Assembly (NCBI GenBank): GCA_029532415.1 | Contig: JAQOTA010000050.1 | Span: forward strand, 1,364,001-1,428,000 | DNA: 64,000 nt | Reading direction: 5' to 3' | Source: Marasmius tenuissimus | Taxonomy: Eukaryota > Basidiomycota > Agaricomycetes > Agaricales > Marasmiaceae | Shown here: piece by piece, positions 23,761 to 36,606 of the stretch | How positions within the stretch are numbered: the stretch's first letter is position 1 | Layout: each line of letters starts with the position of its first letter | The notes under the pieces: model-generated | What the model was told of the DNA's origin: nothing | The model's database searches: none | The model's input: only the letters and a program-made list of their open reading frames with translations | Position numbers and translations under genes: made by a program

Positions 23761-24765
23761 GAATGTTCATTTGATTGGCACCGTCTCGCAAGTCGAATCA
23801 GAACACACCGTAATGACAAGCCCACTTATCATGGCTATAGAAACAGGGAGAAAGGTGATACATAGCACGGCCAACCCTCGGATTTGGATATCCCCTCGAG
23901 AGTCGAGAAGGACCCGTACCCTTGGTTCCACGTCGACGTGGTCAAGACGAACCGGACCGTCGGATTCAAGAATTTGGAGAAGGATTTCTCGACCATCTCG
24001 GCGCCCGCTGCTGTCTACATGGTGCGTGTAGCCAGTCTCGCAGATGGGGTAACTGATCAACATCCTCGCGATGGTTCTACTATATGTCTTATCTTGGGAG
24101 GACAGTTTTTCCGACCTCAACTATCGTCTTCGAAAATACAACTACACTACCCTCACGTAGCTATCTATTCCAGTATGCTGTAAACCTCCCCTCTAGGCTT
24201 TCTACCTGACGATGTTATGTCTGAGATCTGGCGCCCATAACCACCCATACCTGGCTGACGTCATGATGCCCTGGGCTATCGCATTGAAGCGTTGCGACAG
24301 ATATTGATTTTGCGATGATCGGCGATCAGCTTGGTGCAAGGAGACCGCCGTTGAAAGTTAGCAGGATACTGTATGTTCTCCAGTGCCACTAGGTATCATA
24401 TTGTTAGCTTGTTTGTATCGGAACTCTCCCTTGTGTTGGGTGATGTTCGCGCTTGCGGTGATACTGGAAAGTCCCTTGTGAATGTCTCGACGTGCTTTGG
24501 GCTCAGTCGGGTCAGTTCATCATTCATCCTCAACCCTACATCAGAACCGTATCGGGTACTACACAGCATTCTCGTTCATTATCGCGAGGCGTGTAGGTCA
24601 AATACGCAGCAACCAGACCCTCCCGCTAATAGGGAAGTGTCAATCAGGTCTTGATGGGCGACGAATCTCGGACTACTCAACGTCAGAGACCGCAAACGCG
24701 TCGAACCAAACAAAGTCGAGAACTAAGCCATGCCATATCATTGAAAATACGTACAAGTAAACGTG
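22990..24765 (+). CDS. L1: plus-strand multi-exon gene remains, converging on A4
   Basis: Unrecognised. Exon-like pieces, in order: SDGVAVVADLSEVLRLSRGH before a GTAATG donor near 23060; DTAPLEACLRRNNDWAILPT before a GTGAGC donor near 23220; MTVPSRLILGPVNDNAPPPR near 23505-23565; HGQPSDLDIPSRVEKDPYPW near 23868-23926, continuing FHVDVVKTNRT and NLEKDFSTISAP up to a GTGCGT donor near 24021; and a C-terminal stretch VGQIRSNQTLPLIGKC near 24595-24645. The last two are conserved in L2 with mostly conservative changes and an in-frame 6-base indel, which argues for coding. The junctions are not all resolved. It holds the position that E has beside other A genes. Confidence 0.35.
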
Positions 24766-24851
24766 AGGAATAGGCCACATATTTGAGCCCACCACGAGCC
24801 AAACGCCATTGCTGCCGCCGAAAAGCAGCTGAAACCCTCACTTTCTAAGAA

Positions 24852-27214
24852 TCACGATTCCGCACCATTCCTCCGAGGCCAGAGAATCTCCAATTTCGCT
24901 TCTGCGCTTTCCTTTTGTTCGGACGCCGCGTTGAGCCTATCTAGACACGTCAACCACTCGGAGAGCGGCGTAGGACGAAGTACAATAGCGTTGTTGAGAG
25001 TTTCGGATCGCTGGTGGGAGTCCGGCTCTTCCACCTCAATCAGTTCAGAGTCATCTGGGTCTGCTAGAAAGACAGTAAGTGTGAGACCTACGGTAGTGGA
25101 ATTTTTCCTCTTCTTGCCTGTTGCGGATTCGTCATCATCTTCGAGTATGGTGCTCAAACTCTCAGTTGGTTGTCTCCAGCGACCAAGTTCTTGCACCTGT
25201 ACCTCTGCCAACCGAGCATCGTAAGGATCCCCTGGAGGAACGAATCAGTACTCAACAATTTCTGAACAAAAAAAGGGTACTCGCCGTGTATCAGCTCTGG
25301 ATATCCATGCTCTTGCGCATAATCCCTCCCATCCCAATCGTAGTGTCTCAACCCGAGATGATCTTTTACAAAATGATATTCCCCACCCCACCAATGAGAC
25401 CCAACCCAGTCCTTCGATTCCAGCTTGGGAATACCAAGCTCCTCCCAATTCTCCTTGGCAATGACGTCTTTTCCTTGCGGATCGTGGCTCCAATAAAACA
25501 GAGGTCGAGGAAATGGGTATGGTATACAACGCATATTGTTGATGATCTTGGCACGTAGAGGTGGAACAAAAAGATATAGCGGAGTTGAAGATGTCGTGGG
25601 GTCGTGATGGAAGGTGGCTTTGAGAATAAATCCGACTTGATCGACGTGAACTGAGTGGATGGAGATCAGAGGAGGAAGGCAGGAGAGTTTCAGCGGGTAC
25701 TTACCAACGTCGCTCAAATCCTCGCAGCCAATGAAGGGAAGGGACTGGCAGAAGTAAGCAGCCCCAAGTTGATTGCGGTCCTTCCCTGAAATGCGCAAGC
25801 TGAAATCGAGGGTGACTTGGACATCACCAGTCTTGCGGAATGAAAGGTCGACTCGCCAGGGCACTAAAATTGGTCAGGAATGGAAGATGGAGTTTATCGG
25901 TAGGCATACCAGCACTGGAATAGCTTGCCTTGACGTCGGGATCCCTACTCTCGCAAGACCACTCGAGGGGAGGAGGGGAAGGGAAGTGGGCGAGGATTCC
26001 GGCCGTGTTCCAGTCGACGACAGACCCGAAAGTCAAAAACCCGTGTTTGGCCCAGCTTGACAGATCGCCAATACGCCTCCATTCCAATGACGCAACCAGG
26101 CACAAAACATCGCCGAGGGTTTCCTCAACGCAGGCGACGATTTCATCGGGATCGAGTTGTCGAAGAGTCTCTTGGCGAAGTGGGGGGAGGTGGTTGGGGA
26201 ATGGTAGGAAGAACTCTTCACTCGGTGGGTCGATGGCAGCAGAAGCCGGATTGTAATGCCAACTCAGAGTTTTGAGATTCACCGACCAATCCTTCCAACG
26301 ACTCGTAACCTGATTGCTGTTACTAACTAGTAAATAATGGAAACAACCACCTCACCATAAACACCACAGTCTCGTCGTCGCGCAAAGAGTCCACTGCAAC
26401 CCTCTGAAGAAACTGACTGTCAGAACGAACAAGAAGTTCAGGTATTGAACATACATTTGTATAGACGAAACAGTAATATACAATCCGATTCTTTCCCCAA
26501 ATCTGATCCATATATCCATATCCATCCACAAGTTCTACGACATGTCAGCATTCACAATCAAAACACTGACGGAAGACCTACCATCGTGTTCGATCAGCGT
26601 CGATAGATTGGACCCACTGAATGCAAACAGTTGAGACAGGAATGGCGACCTGGATGTCGTCAGTATCATTATGAGGACAGGCTACTATATGGCATACTGC
26701 AGCGACGTCGCAGCCTTCAAGACACATTCTATCACCTAAAGCTCGTCAACAAATGTTTGCTACATCGAAAAAACCGTCGCTCACCAATTCGAACGCGTCA
26801 TCACTTTCGCGCACTGGCTCATACTTCGTCACAGTAAACGATCCTCCAACCCCGACAACCTCCGCGGTTCGTGTCGTCTTCCTAACCATGACTGCCCGAG
26901 GTTCCGGCGATGTCGAGGTTTCACCTTCAGATTCGGGCCTGACGGTAACAGATATGACTTGGGTTGAAAGATGGCGCCGATAGATGAGGTCGCCATCGAT
27001 GATGCGTCGATAGGTCTTCCCGTACTAGACAGGAGTATCAACGGCTTTCGTTTTCTGTACGGGGCATGCTACGCACCAGAACGACTCGATCATTTGCGTG
27101 ACTGCACTGGTAAGAGTTGATATTCGTGATTGCATCTCCGTGCACAGTCCGAAGATCGGCATTGGGTCCTACAGTCGTGCCTTGAGCGTTGGTGAAATAG
27201 GTCGGGTTACTCAT
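24852..27214 (-). CDS. A4: family A protein, apparently intact, type II C-terminus
   Basis: The start is at 27212-27214 (MSNPTYFTNAQ) and the stop at 24852-24854. Exon 5 reads ELVDGYGYMDQIWGKNRIVY, a variant distinct from the ELLEKNR type of A2, A6 and A8. Exon 7 has DEIVACVEETLGDVLCLVA and SWAKHGFLTFGSVVD. Exon 9 has FYWSHDPQGKDVIAKENWEE. Introns 9 and 10 both have GC donors; intron 10 (near 25118) happens to be open and a multiple of three. The last exon is type II, with DDSELIEVEEPDSHQ and a tail ending LEILWPRRNGAES, shared only with A8. It converges on L1, not on an E gene. Confidence 0.82.
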
Positions 27215-29610
27215 CGAGCGGAATGGAGAGGATGAGAGGAAAGTGGGGGAAGGAAAGAGAAGAGCTGTTGCAACGAATTGCTGTGTTGGCCATACAAGAC
27301 AACACATCCCATCTCGGGTTCGAATCGCCGCCATATCTCCCATTACTGACACGGTCACCTGGCGTGTCCCCGGTAGTTGTAGGCCTTTCGTGCGAATTCA
27401 ATGGAAACCTATGAGAATTAATGCTTTCTTCATCTGCGGTCGGCGAGACAGAAAAGCACGAATCTACTGGTCAAATTGAATCGCTGTGAGCATTCGTTGA
27501 GACTCCTCACCAAAGCAAGCAGACACCATCGGCGTTCAACGTTCAAGCCAGCCAAATGGAGGCCGAAAGTGTCTTCGAGCCTGTGACAAGAGAAGAAACG
27601 AGAGATCTTGGACGGTTGATTGGGCAATATGAAAGTCGGACTGAAACGCTCCAGATAGTCCAGGTGCAGACTACACCGTCAAACACTCTGATTCTCGATG
27701 CACTGGTGTCGATACGACAACCTCAACCCCAGCAACGATACGTCCTGTTCAATGTCCGCGACCCTCTCATCTTCCTTCCAAACAGCCTGAGGCAAAGGAC
27801 GAGAGGTACGGACTCCAGAAAATCACCAGAGGTGGAGCCGGCTTGAACGTAGAATGGCATGGAGGTTGAGAGAATTGAGGTAGCTATCTCGGAGGGCGGC
27901 AGCTCGGTTTTTCGAGAGCGTCAGACCCACACGTTCGAACTCACTGCCATGCCCTCAGCTTTGGTTTGGTTTCGAGTTGCAACGAGAGCCATTCTCCAAG
28001 GGCCCATTCAGTGGGTCGAAAGATAATCACGATTCTGAATTGAAGGCTTGGGTATGCAACAGTCGTTTCGATGAGGCCGTCCGCAGCCCGAGAGCCCAAG
28101 TTGTAAAAAATCACATCACAATTCCAATCGTCGGATGCTCTAAAAGGTGCCTTCTGGTAATCTTCTGTTCTGCTCATCTTTGTTCTTGTGTACAAGCAAC
28201 AGGCCGAGATTTCAGAGAGAGAAATGACCAATGGGATGTGTGGAAATATCGTCTCAGAACCACCTTACAAACTATCAGGAATTATAAGGCGAGCAGTCGT
28301 ATTGGTTACGCACCTGGAACGACTGGTTCTGTACCCATATTTTCAAAGTCATGTCCTCTTGGCCGCAGTTGACTTGTATTCGCATCATTCTGAGAGAACG
28401 GCAGGCCGAAAATCAATAAAATCCAGTGTTCGAGATGTTCAGGGATCGCAAGGTCTCAAACTCAAAGTGAATGAGGTATTTGTGTTGATTGAAACCTCGC
28501 GACCTCAAATCAACATCAAGGTTGAGGTGAACGAATGACACCGGCCCTGGGACCGGCACAGTCAAACTTCAAAGCAAGCCTCCGGGTCGGCGTATGTTCC
28601 TTTCCCCACAACCACCACAGCCAGTCCTCAGAACCCTCGTCCCACGACATAAAAGATCTCAAGGCCTCGAAATCTTATTGCATTCGATGATTTTCCGTGT
28701 CGACCGGGATGTATGCTTCGACTTTCCTCAGGACTTGGGTACAAGCTCGCCCGATCTCACGGATTCTTCGCGCACAGTCCTTGCTCAGCAATGTCACCTT
28801 CAACGCTTTCCCCACGTTCGCGCTGTCTGTGGGGCGTAAACCCGTCTCGTTGTGCTGGTATTTGACTACCTCCCAGGTAATGAACGTCTTTGGATCAGAT
28901 TACACCTTGCTTCATTGGCTGAGTGCACGGTCTCTGAGTACCTGGCACTCGAGGTATCGCCAACTTCTGTATGACCTGCAGTGATCACGATCATGCCCTT
29001 CATCCTGCACCGATATGATTTGGATAAAAGTAAGTAGCGTTCAACTCGTTCTCAAGGCGAAAAGCCGCGGGATACTGAGCATCGATCCGACATGTTTCTC
29101 AGCGACCACAATCGAGCTTAAACAGCGAACTCCTCGAGGTGGCTGCAACTTGCTTTGCATTGCTGTTGATGCTGAGACCGGGTCCAGGTAAGTCAAAACC
29201 AAGCCCACAGTGCCATATGACATTTGCTATCGTTATCGTGGCCGTGATGGTTTTCACATGATCATAGTGTCAATCGTCGAATCTTCTGTGCTTCTATCTT
29301 CGACGTGCTCGCGATACAACCTGCACAATCTCTTCTGTCGTCGGCAGCTTCACTCTGGCACTGCAGACATGCGCTATCCACCCCACAAAAATGACTGCAT
29401 GAAACTGGAAGCTTGCATACAGCAACCTAAAGGCGGTGAGCTATTGACGATGAATCCGGGAGTTTGAATAGCGACTTGCAGGCTTCTCTTCAATTGAAGT
29501 TGATCGGATCTGCCTTGAGGCAACGTGAGTATTCTATCAACGTTGTAGCATCCATTCAAGAGCTCACCGAGTTTGCAGAATCTAGCTCGTTCCTTCGAGC
29601 ATCTTCATCC
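27106..29610. repeat. Right copy of the 2.5 kb near-identical direct repeat
   Basis: It pairs with 1-2505. Beyond 29590 this copy stops matching unit 1 and instead matches unit 5 (29588-29870 with 37524-37806), so the D4 region is a patchwork of two donors. Confidence 0.9.
27215..28674. other. Upstream region of A4, near-identical to 110-1569
   Basis: It has the same content as the A1 upstream region: the A4 promoter side and unjoined relics on both strands. It belongs to the near-identical repeat 27106-29610. Confidence 0.4.
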
Positions 29611-31230
29611 CCCGTTGGGATCGTTGAGACCACTATACACCTTGTGCTCAATATAAGTGTTTACGTCCGTTCTTGACAGGGTTCAGAACTCACCTTAAAG
29701 GCCGTAGCTTCCGAAACCTCTTCACATCCCCCCTCAACTTGTAAGCTCTCTCCTTCTCCCTGGGTCACTTCTTATGTGCCTCAATCTCCCCATCTCAAGC
29801 TCGGTTTTGGGATGTCGCTGTTCACTGGGCTCAAGCCGAACGCACGGTAAGTGTCTTACTGGCTTCGGATAAGCCGACGGGAGGTTCACCTAGACAGTCG
29901 CCGTCGCGTTGATCAGGTTTTAGTGGTAGCAATATAGGCTTATGTGTTTGCTATGAATGAATCAGGGAGTGATTCATAGCGTTCCTTTGTTTGTTTTGGC
30001 GAATCAGTCTCCGAGAACGAGTCGTTTTCTCTTGACTTTCGACTCGTGGATGGCCGTAGGGTTGAAGGATTTGAGTTGGTTGCGAGGTATTTTCAAGGCT
30101 ACAGAAGAGAGCCGGTCGCGTCGAAAAGACGGGATTTGGAGGATCAAGTGTCGAATAGAGGAGAGCGAGTTGGTAAGCGTGGATGGAAAGTTGATTTCGT
30201 TGTGAGATAGTAGAAACTTGTGGAAAGGTAGAGCTGAGGAGCGTAAGGTTCCATCGCAGAGGGATAGATATTGGTCAGTCGATGTACTTGGTCGAGGAGA
30301 AGGTGATGCCGAACGAGATGATTTTAGCGATCGGAGACGGAGGTAGGTGTCCGTGGTGTGTGATAACAGAGGTCTTGAGGTTGTAAATAGCTAAGCGAGT
30401 TTTCATGGCACTCCTGCTTCCGCCACTTCCACCACCAGGCTCATAGCCCGTCTCCTTCTCACTGTCGTGCTACAAGTTCTATTTTTTCCAGGTGTCATTA
30501 CGAGGACTGTGTGGGACATGCAGCTGGCGAAAGTTGGTTGGACGATGTTATGCACCATGAGCTGGAACAAGACGTCCGAGAAGGCACGGGCCATCGCCTC
30601 AGCACTTCACTGTCGATGCGTCAGTATGTGCGTTCAACGACCGAAGAATACGATAGGCGTTCACACAAGACTCAAGAGGCGCAATGTTGATTGTGGCGAC
30701 GAGGCAAGCATCCGAAGTGGTTGTGGGGAAAACCTGGATAACGCGTCGTGTCGTTGGATGAAGTGGACATACTGATAAAAGAGGTGACTGAATGGAATGT
30801 TCTCTGGCATTTTCTTCACCTAGCTCGGTTGATGATGGCGGATGGTGTTCCGGCAATAGGAAAAAATCCAGTGCATATTAGCGGTAAGCTAAAGGCGTCC
30901 CACAGAAAACTTGTGAAGACATTATTAGAAGACGAAATCAGAATAGAGACATGAAGTGCCTCGTCGGACATACCAATGGCAATCAATGACACAAGTTCAG
31001 GCGGCCAACTGAACACTGTTGTGAGGTAGAGTTGGGAACGTCGCCGTCGTTGGAAGACATTGAGATAAAACAAATTCTTGATGGTGTGCCAGGCGACCTG
31101 GTCAATGCGTGAGAACATGATCTTGGAACTATTCTCGGACCGTCGGACAGGCTCTCGGAAGCGCGTTCCGTGTTTTCATCCTGCTCATTGTGCTCCAATC
31201 TCCTTGCCTTCTGGAGCTACGCCTTGCTGT
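28675..31230 (-). pseudogene. D4: family D gene, unclosed multi-exon model
   Basis: Family D copy between A4 and E5. Its N-terminal exon is open: FSRIDQVAWHTIKNLFYLNV then FQRRRRSQLYLTTVFSWPPE, ending at a GTATGT donor near 30974. TRRVIQVFPTTTSDACLV, QRDGDCLGEPPVGLSEASKT and the CIVVSTIPTGDEDARRNELD exon are also open. The stop is at 28675-28677. Together with D1 this is the best-preserved copy, but not every junction closes. Confidence 0.42.
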
Positions 31231-31429
31231 CTAGTTCAACCTCCTCAATCAGTAGCAATCATTTCACTGGGCCACGGAAAATCTAAATCAATCCGCCCTC
31301 ATCATTGGTACCGACCTCAAACCAAGACTTTTTCATCGAGGCTAACTCTCGATCAATCCGCTTCCTATCCTCTACCACTCATATATCACCTTCAACCCTT
31401 CTTGAAGCCCCCCAAACACCTGGTCGCTC

Positions 31430-32875
31430 CGATATCTTGATTCTCTCCCTTCCGCACTAGTACCTTGCTCTCGATCTACTTGCCTCAACCTATCGGACGA
31501 AATAGTGAACACGCTCGACAAAGCTCGCGACTTGACCTTATACCCTGGTATTGCACAAATACTAGAGTCGCCAGTCCATGAACTGGCGGCGCTTGGGCAG
31601 CATTGTGAGGGGCAGTCCTTCCAGGTGCTAGTAACAACTACCTTCAGGCTTGGATCTCCCTATATGTGAGGTCAGCCTTTTTCGCAGATTTCGTCAGCCT
31701 GAGGTATCCAATCGTTCAAGCACGTGGCGAGCCTGTTCACACATAGGCTCTTGAAGGACCTCTATACCTCGACTCGCACTATAGTGCATACCTGGTAAGA
31801 GTCGAACGAAAGACTTACCGAACCTCAATCAATCTACTCCACAATTTACTCTCGTTCAACGACACCAACACTCAGGCTTATGGCTTCAGATCCGACACGC
31901 CTTCATCACCTCCCACATTGAGAGAAGAGGCACTTCCATCTAATCACCAACCAACCCGACTGGAGGGCATGCCAAATCCCACCGACGTCGAAATTCATGG
32001 CCGTCTCAAAACTGGATATTCTCGCGGTCAAGCAGTCCAGATTCTCGGATGACTGAGTGTCGGTGAGCAAACTCTGATTTGCCACGTCCGAAGACTCATG
32101 AACCTTTAGTACGCCATTGCCCAAACTGTGGCCTGGCGGATCACCGTCAAAACTCCCTGGCGTGGATCGGTAAGCTAACACGTCGGCGATGACATCATCG
32201 AAAAAGTGCTCCTCTGCTCTTAGGGTTTGCAGTCAAATAGGATTCCTTTGTTCCGCAACCCTAAGGCTCACCACGAAGTGGCACGAACGTACCCGGCACC
32301 TGCAAACTCTGTTTTTTTTTTAGTACCGACGAGCATACGACTCAACAATGTACTAGTTGATGTCTCCCGCCAGCGTATGAAGATTTAGACTGGGCCTCTA
32401 TCGGCGAACTTTGGCCAATCCAGACGACGGAGAAAGACATGTGGTTCCACCTCGTTGGTTGTGTGCACTCGTCGCTGGTAAGCCGTTCTTTTCGCCGTGT
32501 TGTATGTCCGCGTTCACAGACTCTGAAACTTGTGATTCGGCCTTGTCGAACGCCGTGTCTTCACTGAAAACGCCCGTGAACCCGTTTTATGGGATCGCCC
32601 GATGTCGAGAGCAAGAAGCTGAAACTATAATAATTAGTTCGCATATTGATCGACGTATACCTACAAGTAGACACGAAAAATGTACATGCACATACTCAAA
32701 ATCCACGACAGGCCCAGGAGACGAGCCTCATAAAAGTGAAATTTCTGAGATATTGAGACGCATTAAAATTCTTCGCTGTCACACGAAGTCATCCAGACCC
32801 AAGGGGGTCATCAATTCCCCTGCCTTCGCTTTCGCGTTTCCTTTCGGCTGGACGCCGCACGGATCTTCTCTGTGA
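31430..32875 (+). pseudogene. E5: family E gene, internal stops, lost terminal stop
   Basis: The exon near 31500-31590 reads NTLDKARDLTLYPGIAQILE and HELAALGQHCEGQ. The SDDRVS segment has CGA changed to TGA (near 32052). The following exon is preserved (YAIAQTVAWRITVKTPWRG) with a GTAAGC donor near 32172. The last exon has the TAA of E3 changed to TAC, so the frame runs on to 32875, antisense to exon 11 of A5. The final exon otherwise matches E3 and E6 (SLKTPVNPFYGIARCREQEA). Confidence 0.45.
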
Positions 32876-35150
32876 GCCTCGACCATCCGGAAAGCCCAGT
32901 GGAACGAAGTACAACAGCATCGTTCAGGGTCTCGGACTCGTACTGGGAGCCGAACTCTTCCACATCGGGTGGCTCGCACTCGATCAGGTCTGCTGGAACA
33001 ACAGTAAGAAGGGTGCAGCGCTTCAGTAGTTGGAATGTTTTTACTTGCCTGTTGCGGATTCGCCATCATCTTCGAATATGGTGCTCAAACTCTCTGTTGG
33101 TTGTCTCCAGAAATCAAGGTTTTGGACCTGTTCTCCCGCCAACCGAAGATCGTAAGGATCCCCTGGGAGGAACGAATCAGTATTCAACAGATTTCAGGAC
33201 AAAGAAAGGGTACTTGCCGTATATCAGCTCTGGATATCCATGCTCTTGCGCGTAATCCCGCCCATCCCAATCATAGTTTCTCGATCTGAGATGATCACAG
33301 ACAAAACCGTGGTCCTGACCCCACCAATAAGACCCAACCCAGTCCTCCGTTTTCAGTCTGGGAATACCAAGCTCCTCCCAATTCTCCTCGGCAATAACGT
33401 CTTTTCCTCGCGGGTCGTAGCTCCAATAAAACAGAGGTCGAGGAAATGGGTATGGTATACAACGCATATTGTTGATGATCTTGGAACGCAGAGGCGGAAC
33501 AAAAAGGTATACTGAGGTTGAAGATGTCGTGGGGTCGTGATGGAAGGTGGTTGTGAGGGTGAATCCGACTTTATCAATGTGAACTGAGTGGAACGAAAGA
33601 TCAGACGAGGAAGGCAGGAGAGTTCTAGCGGATACTTACCAACGTCCCTCACATCCTCGCAGCCATTGAAGGGAAGAGACTGGCAGAGGTAAGCAGCCCG
33701 AAGTTGATTGCGGTCCTTCCCTGAAATGCGCAAACCGAATTCGAGGGTGACTTGGACATCACCAGACTTGCGGAATGAAAGGTCGACTCGCCAGGGCACT
33801 AAAATTGATCAGGAATCGAAGATGGTGTCGATGGATGAACATACCCGTGCTGGAGAAGCTTGCTTTGACGTCGGGATGCAAACTCTTGCAAGACCACTCG
33901 AGGGGAGGAGTGGAAGGGAAGTGGGCGAGGATTCCGGCCGTGTTCCAGTCGACGACAGACCCGAAAGTCAAAAAGCCGTGTTTGGCCCAGCCCGACAGAT
34001 TGTCGATCCACCTCCCTTCCGATGACGCAACCAGGCACAAAACATCGCCGAGGGTTTCCTCAACGCAGGCGACGATTTCATCGGGATCGAGTTGTCGAAG
34101 AGTCTCTTGGCGAAGTGGGGGGAGGTGGTTGGGGAATGGTAGGAAGAACTCTTCACTCGGTGGGTCGATGGCAGCAGAAGCCGGATTGTAATGCCAACTC
34201 AGAGTTTTGAGATTCACCGACCAATCCTTCCAACGACTCGTAACCTGATTGCTGTTACTAACTAGTCCATAATGGAAACAACCACCTCACCGTAAACACC
34301 ACAGTCTCGTCGTCGCACAAAGACTCGGTTGCAACCCGCTGAAGAAACTCGCTGTCAGAATAAACAAGAAGCTTAGATACTGAACATACATTTGTATACA
34401 AGAAGCAGTAAAATACAATCCGATTCTTTCTCCAAAACTGATACAGATATCCATATCCATCCGCAAGTTCTACAACATGTCAGCATTTACATTCAAAACA
34501 CCTGACAGAAGACCCACCATCGTGTGCAATCAGCGTCGATAGATTGGACCCACTAAATGCAAAGAATTGAGTCAGGAATGGCGACCTGGATATCATCAGC
34601 ATCATTACGAGGACAGGCTACTGAATAACATACTGCAGCGACGTCGCAGCCTTCAAGACACATTCTATCACCTAAAGCTCGTCAACAAATGTTTGCTACA
34701 TCGAAAAAACCGTCACTCACCAATTCGAACGCGTCATCACTTTCGCGCACTGGCTCATACTTCGTCACAGTAAACGGTCCTCCAACCCCGACAACCTCCG
34801 CGGTTCGTGTCGTCTTCCTGACCATGACTGCCTGAGGTTCCAGCGATGTCGAGGTTCCACCTTCAGACTCGGGCCTGACGGTAACAGATATGACTTGGGT
34901 TGAAAGATGGCGCCGATAGATGATGTCGCCGTCAATGATGCGTCGATAGGTCTTCCCGTACTAGACGGGGGTATTAGCGGTTGTTGTTTTTTGGATGGGG
35001 CGTGCTACGCACCAGAACAACCCGATCGTCTGCGTGACTGCACTGGTAAGAGTTGATATTCGTGATTGCATTTCCATGCACAGTCCGAAAATCGGCATTG
35101 GATGCTACAGTCGTGCTTTGAGCATTGGCGAAATAGGTCGGGCTGCTCAT
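32811..35150 (-). CDS. A5: family A protein, apparently intact, mosaic copy
   Basis: The start is at 35148-35150 and the stop at 32811-32813. Exons follow the A8 model. Exon 9 reads FYWSYDPRGKDVIAEENWEE, then GYPELIYG and a GC donor near 33216; intron 10 also has GC (near 33050). The C-terminus is type I (ECEPPDVEEFGSQYESET, tail RRQGN). Different parts match different paralogues by eye: most of exon 7 matches A4, exon 5 with its introns matches A3, and exons 1-2 match A2 and A8. Its stop region is overlapped antisense by the extended frame of E5. Confidence 0.82.
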
Positions 35151-36606
35151 CGAGCGGAATGGAGAGGGTGAGAGGAAAGTGGGGGGAAGAAAGAGAAGAG
35201 CCGTTGCGACGAATTGCTGTTTTGGCTACATCCCATCTCGTGTTTGAATCGCCGTCATATCTCCCATTACTGACACGGTCACCTGGCGTGTCCCCGGTAG
35301 TTGTAGGCCTTTCGTGCGAATTCAATGGAAACCTATGAGGATTAATACTTTCTTCGTCTGCGGTCGGCGAGAATGAAAAGCACGAATCCACCAGTCAAAT
35401 TAGATCTCTGTGAGCATTCGGGGGATGAGTTGAGACACCTCACCAAAGCAGACACCAGCGGCGTTCAAGCCAGCCGAACGGAGGCCGAAAGTCTTCGAGG
35501 TGGCGAGAGAAGAACCGAGAGGTCTGGACGGTCGAATGGGCAATGTGAAAGTCAAACTGAAACGCTCCAGATAGTACAGGTGCAGACTACACCGTCAAAT
35601 ACTCTGATTCTCGAGGTACCGGTGTCCATGCGACAGCCTCAACCCCAGCAACGATGCGACCTGTTTATTGTCCGCGACCCTCTCATCTTCCTTCCAACCA
35701 GCCTGAGGCGTAGGACGAGAGGTACGGACTCCAGAGGATCGCCGGCTCGAGGTGGAGTCGGCTCGAACATAGGGCCGAATGACATGGACGTCAAGATGAT
35801 TGAGGTGGCTATCTCAGAGGGCGGCAGCTCGGTTTTTCGAGAGCGTCGGACCCACACGTTCAAACTCACTCCCATGCCCTCAGCTTTGGTTCGGTTTCTA
35901 GTTGCAACGAGAGCCATTCTCCAAGGGCCCATTCGGTGGGTCGAAAGATAATCATTTGGATTGGAGGCTTGGGCATACAACAGTCGTTTCGATGAGGCCG
36001 TTCGCAGTCTGAAAGCCCAGGTTATAAAAGAACACCTCACAAATCCACTCGTCGGATGTTCCAAAAGGTGCCTTCCGATAATCTTCTATTTCGCTCGTCT
36101 TCGTTCTTGTGTACAAGCAACAGGTCGAGACTTCAGAGAGAGAAATGCCCAATGAAATGAGTGGGGATATCATCTCAGAACCACCTTCAGAGTTATTAGA
36201 GATGATAGGGCGAGTAGTCGTATTGGTTACGCACCTGGAACGACCTGTTCTGTGTCCGTAGATTCAAAGTCATGTCCTCTTGGCCGCAATTGACTTGCAT
36301 TCGCGTCACTTTGAGAAACCGGCAGCCTGAGGCCAAGGATTCATAGAATTCAGTGGTCGAGATGTTCAGGGATCGCAAGAATGTACTTGAACTCGAAGCG
36401 ACTGAGGCATTTGTGTTGACTGATGCCTCGCGACCTCAAACCGACATCGAGGTTGAGGTGAACGAATGACGCCGGCCCTGGGACTGGCACAGTCAAACTT
36501 CAAAGCAAGCCTCCGGGCCGGCGTATATTCCTTTCCCCACAACCACAACAGCCAGTCCTCAGAACCCTCGTCCCACGACAAACAAGATCTCAAGGCCTCG
36601 AAAATT
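35151..36606. other. Upstream region of A5 with a long uncertain plus-strand frame
   Basis: It is equivalent to 110-1569. The frame 35373-35951 (192 codons) is open here but interrupted or shifted in units 1, 2, 4 and 8, so I do not call it a gene. RFDEAVRSLKAQVIKEHL (near 35975-36030) and its antisense are conserved across units. Confidence 0.35.

Noticed and set aside
35373..35951. 192-codon plus-strand frame upstream of A5
   Set aside because: The same region is interrupted or frame-shifted in units 1, 2, 4 and 8, with a 26-base length difference in unit 2.
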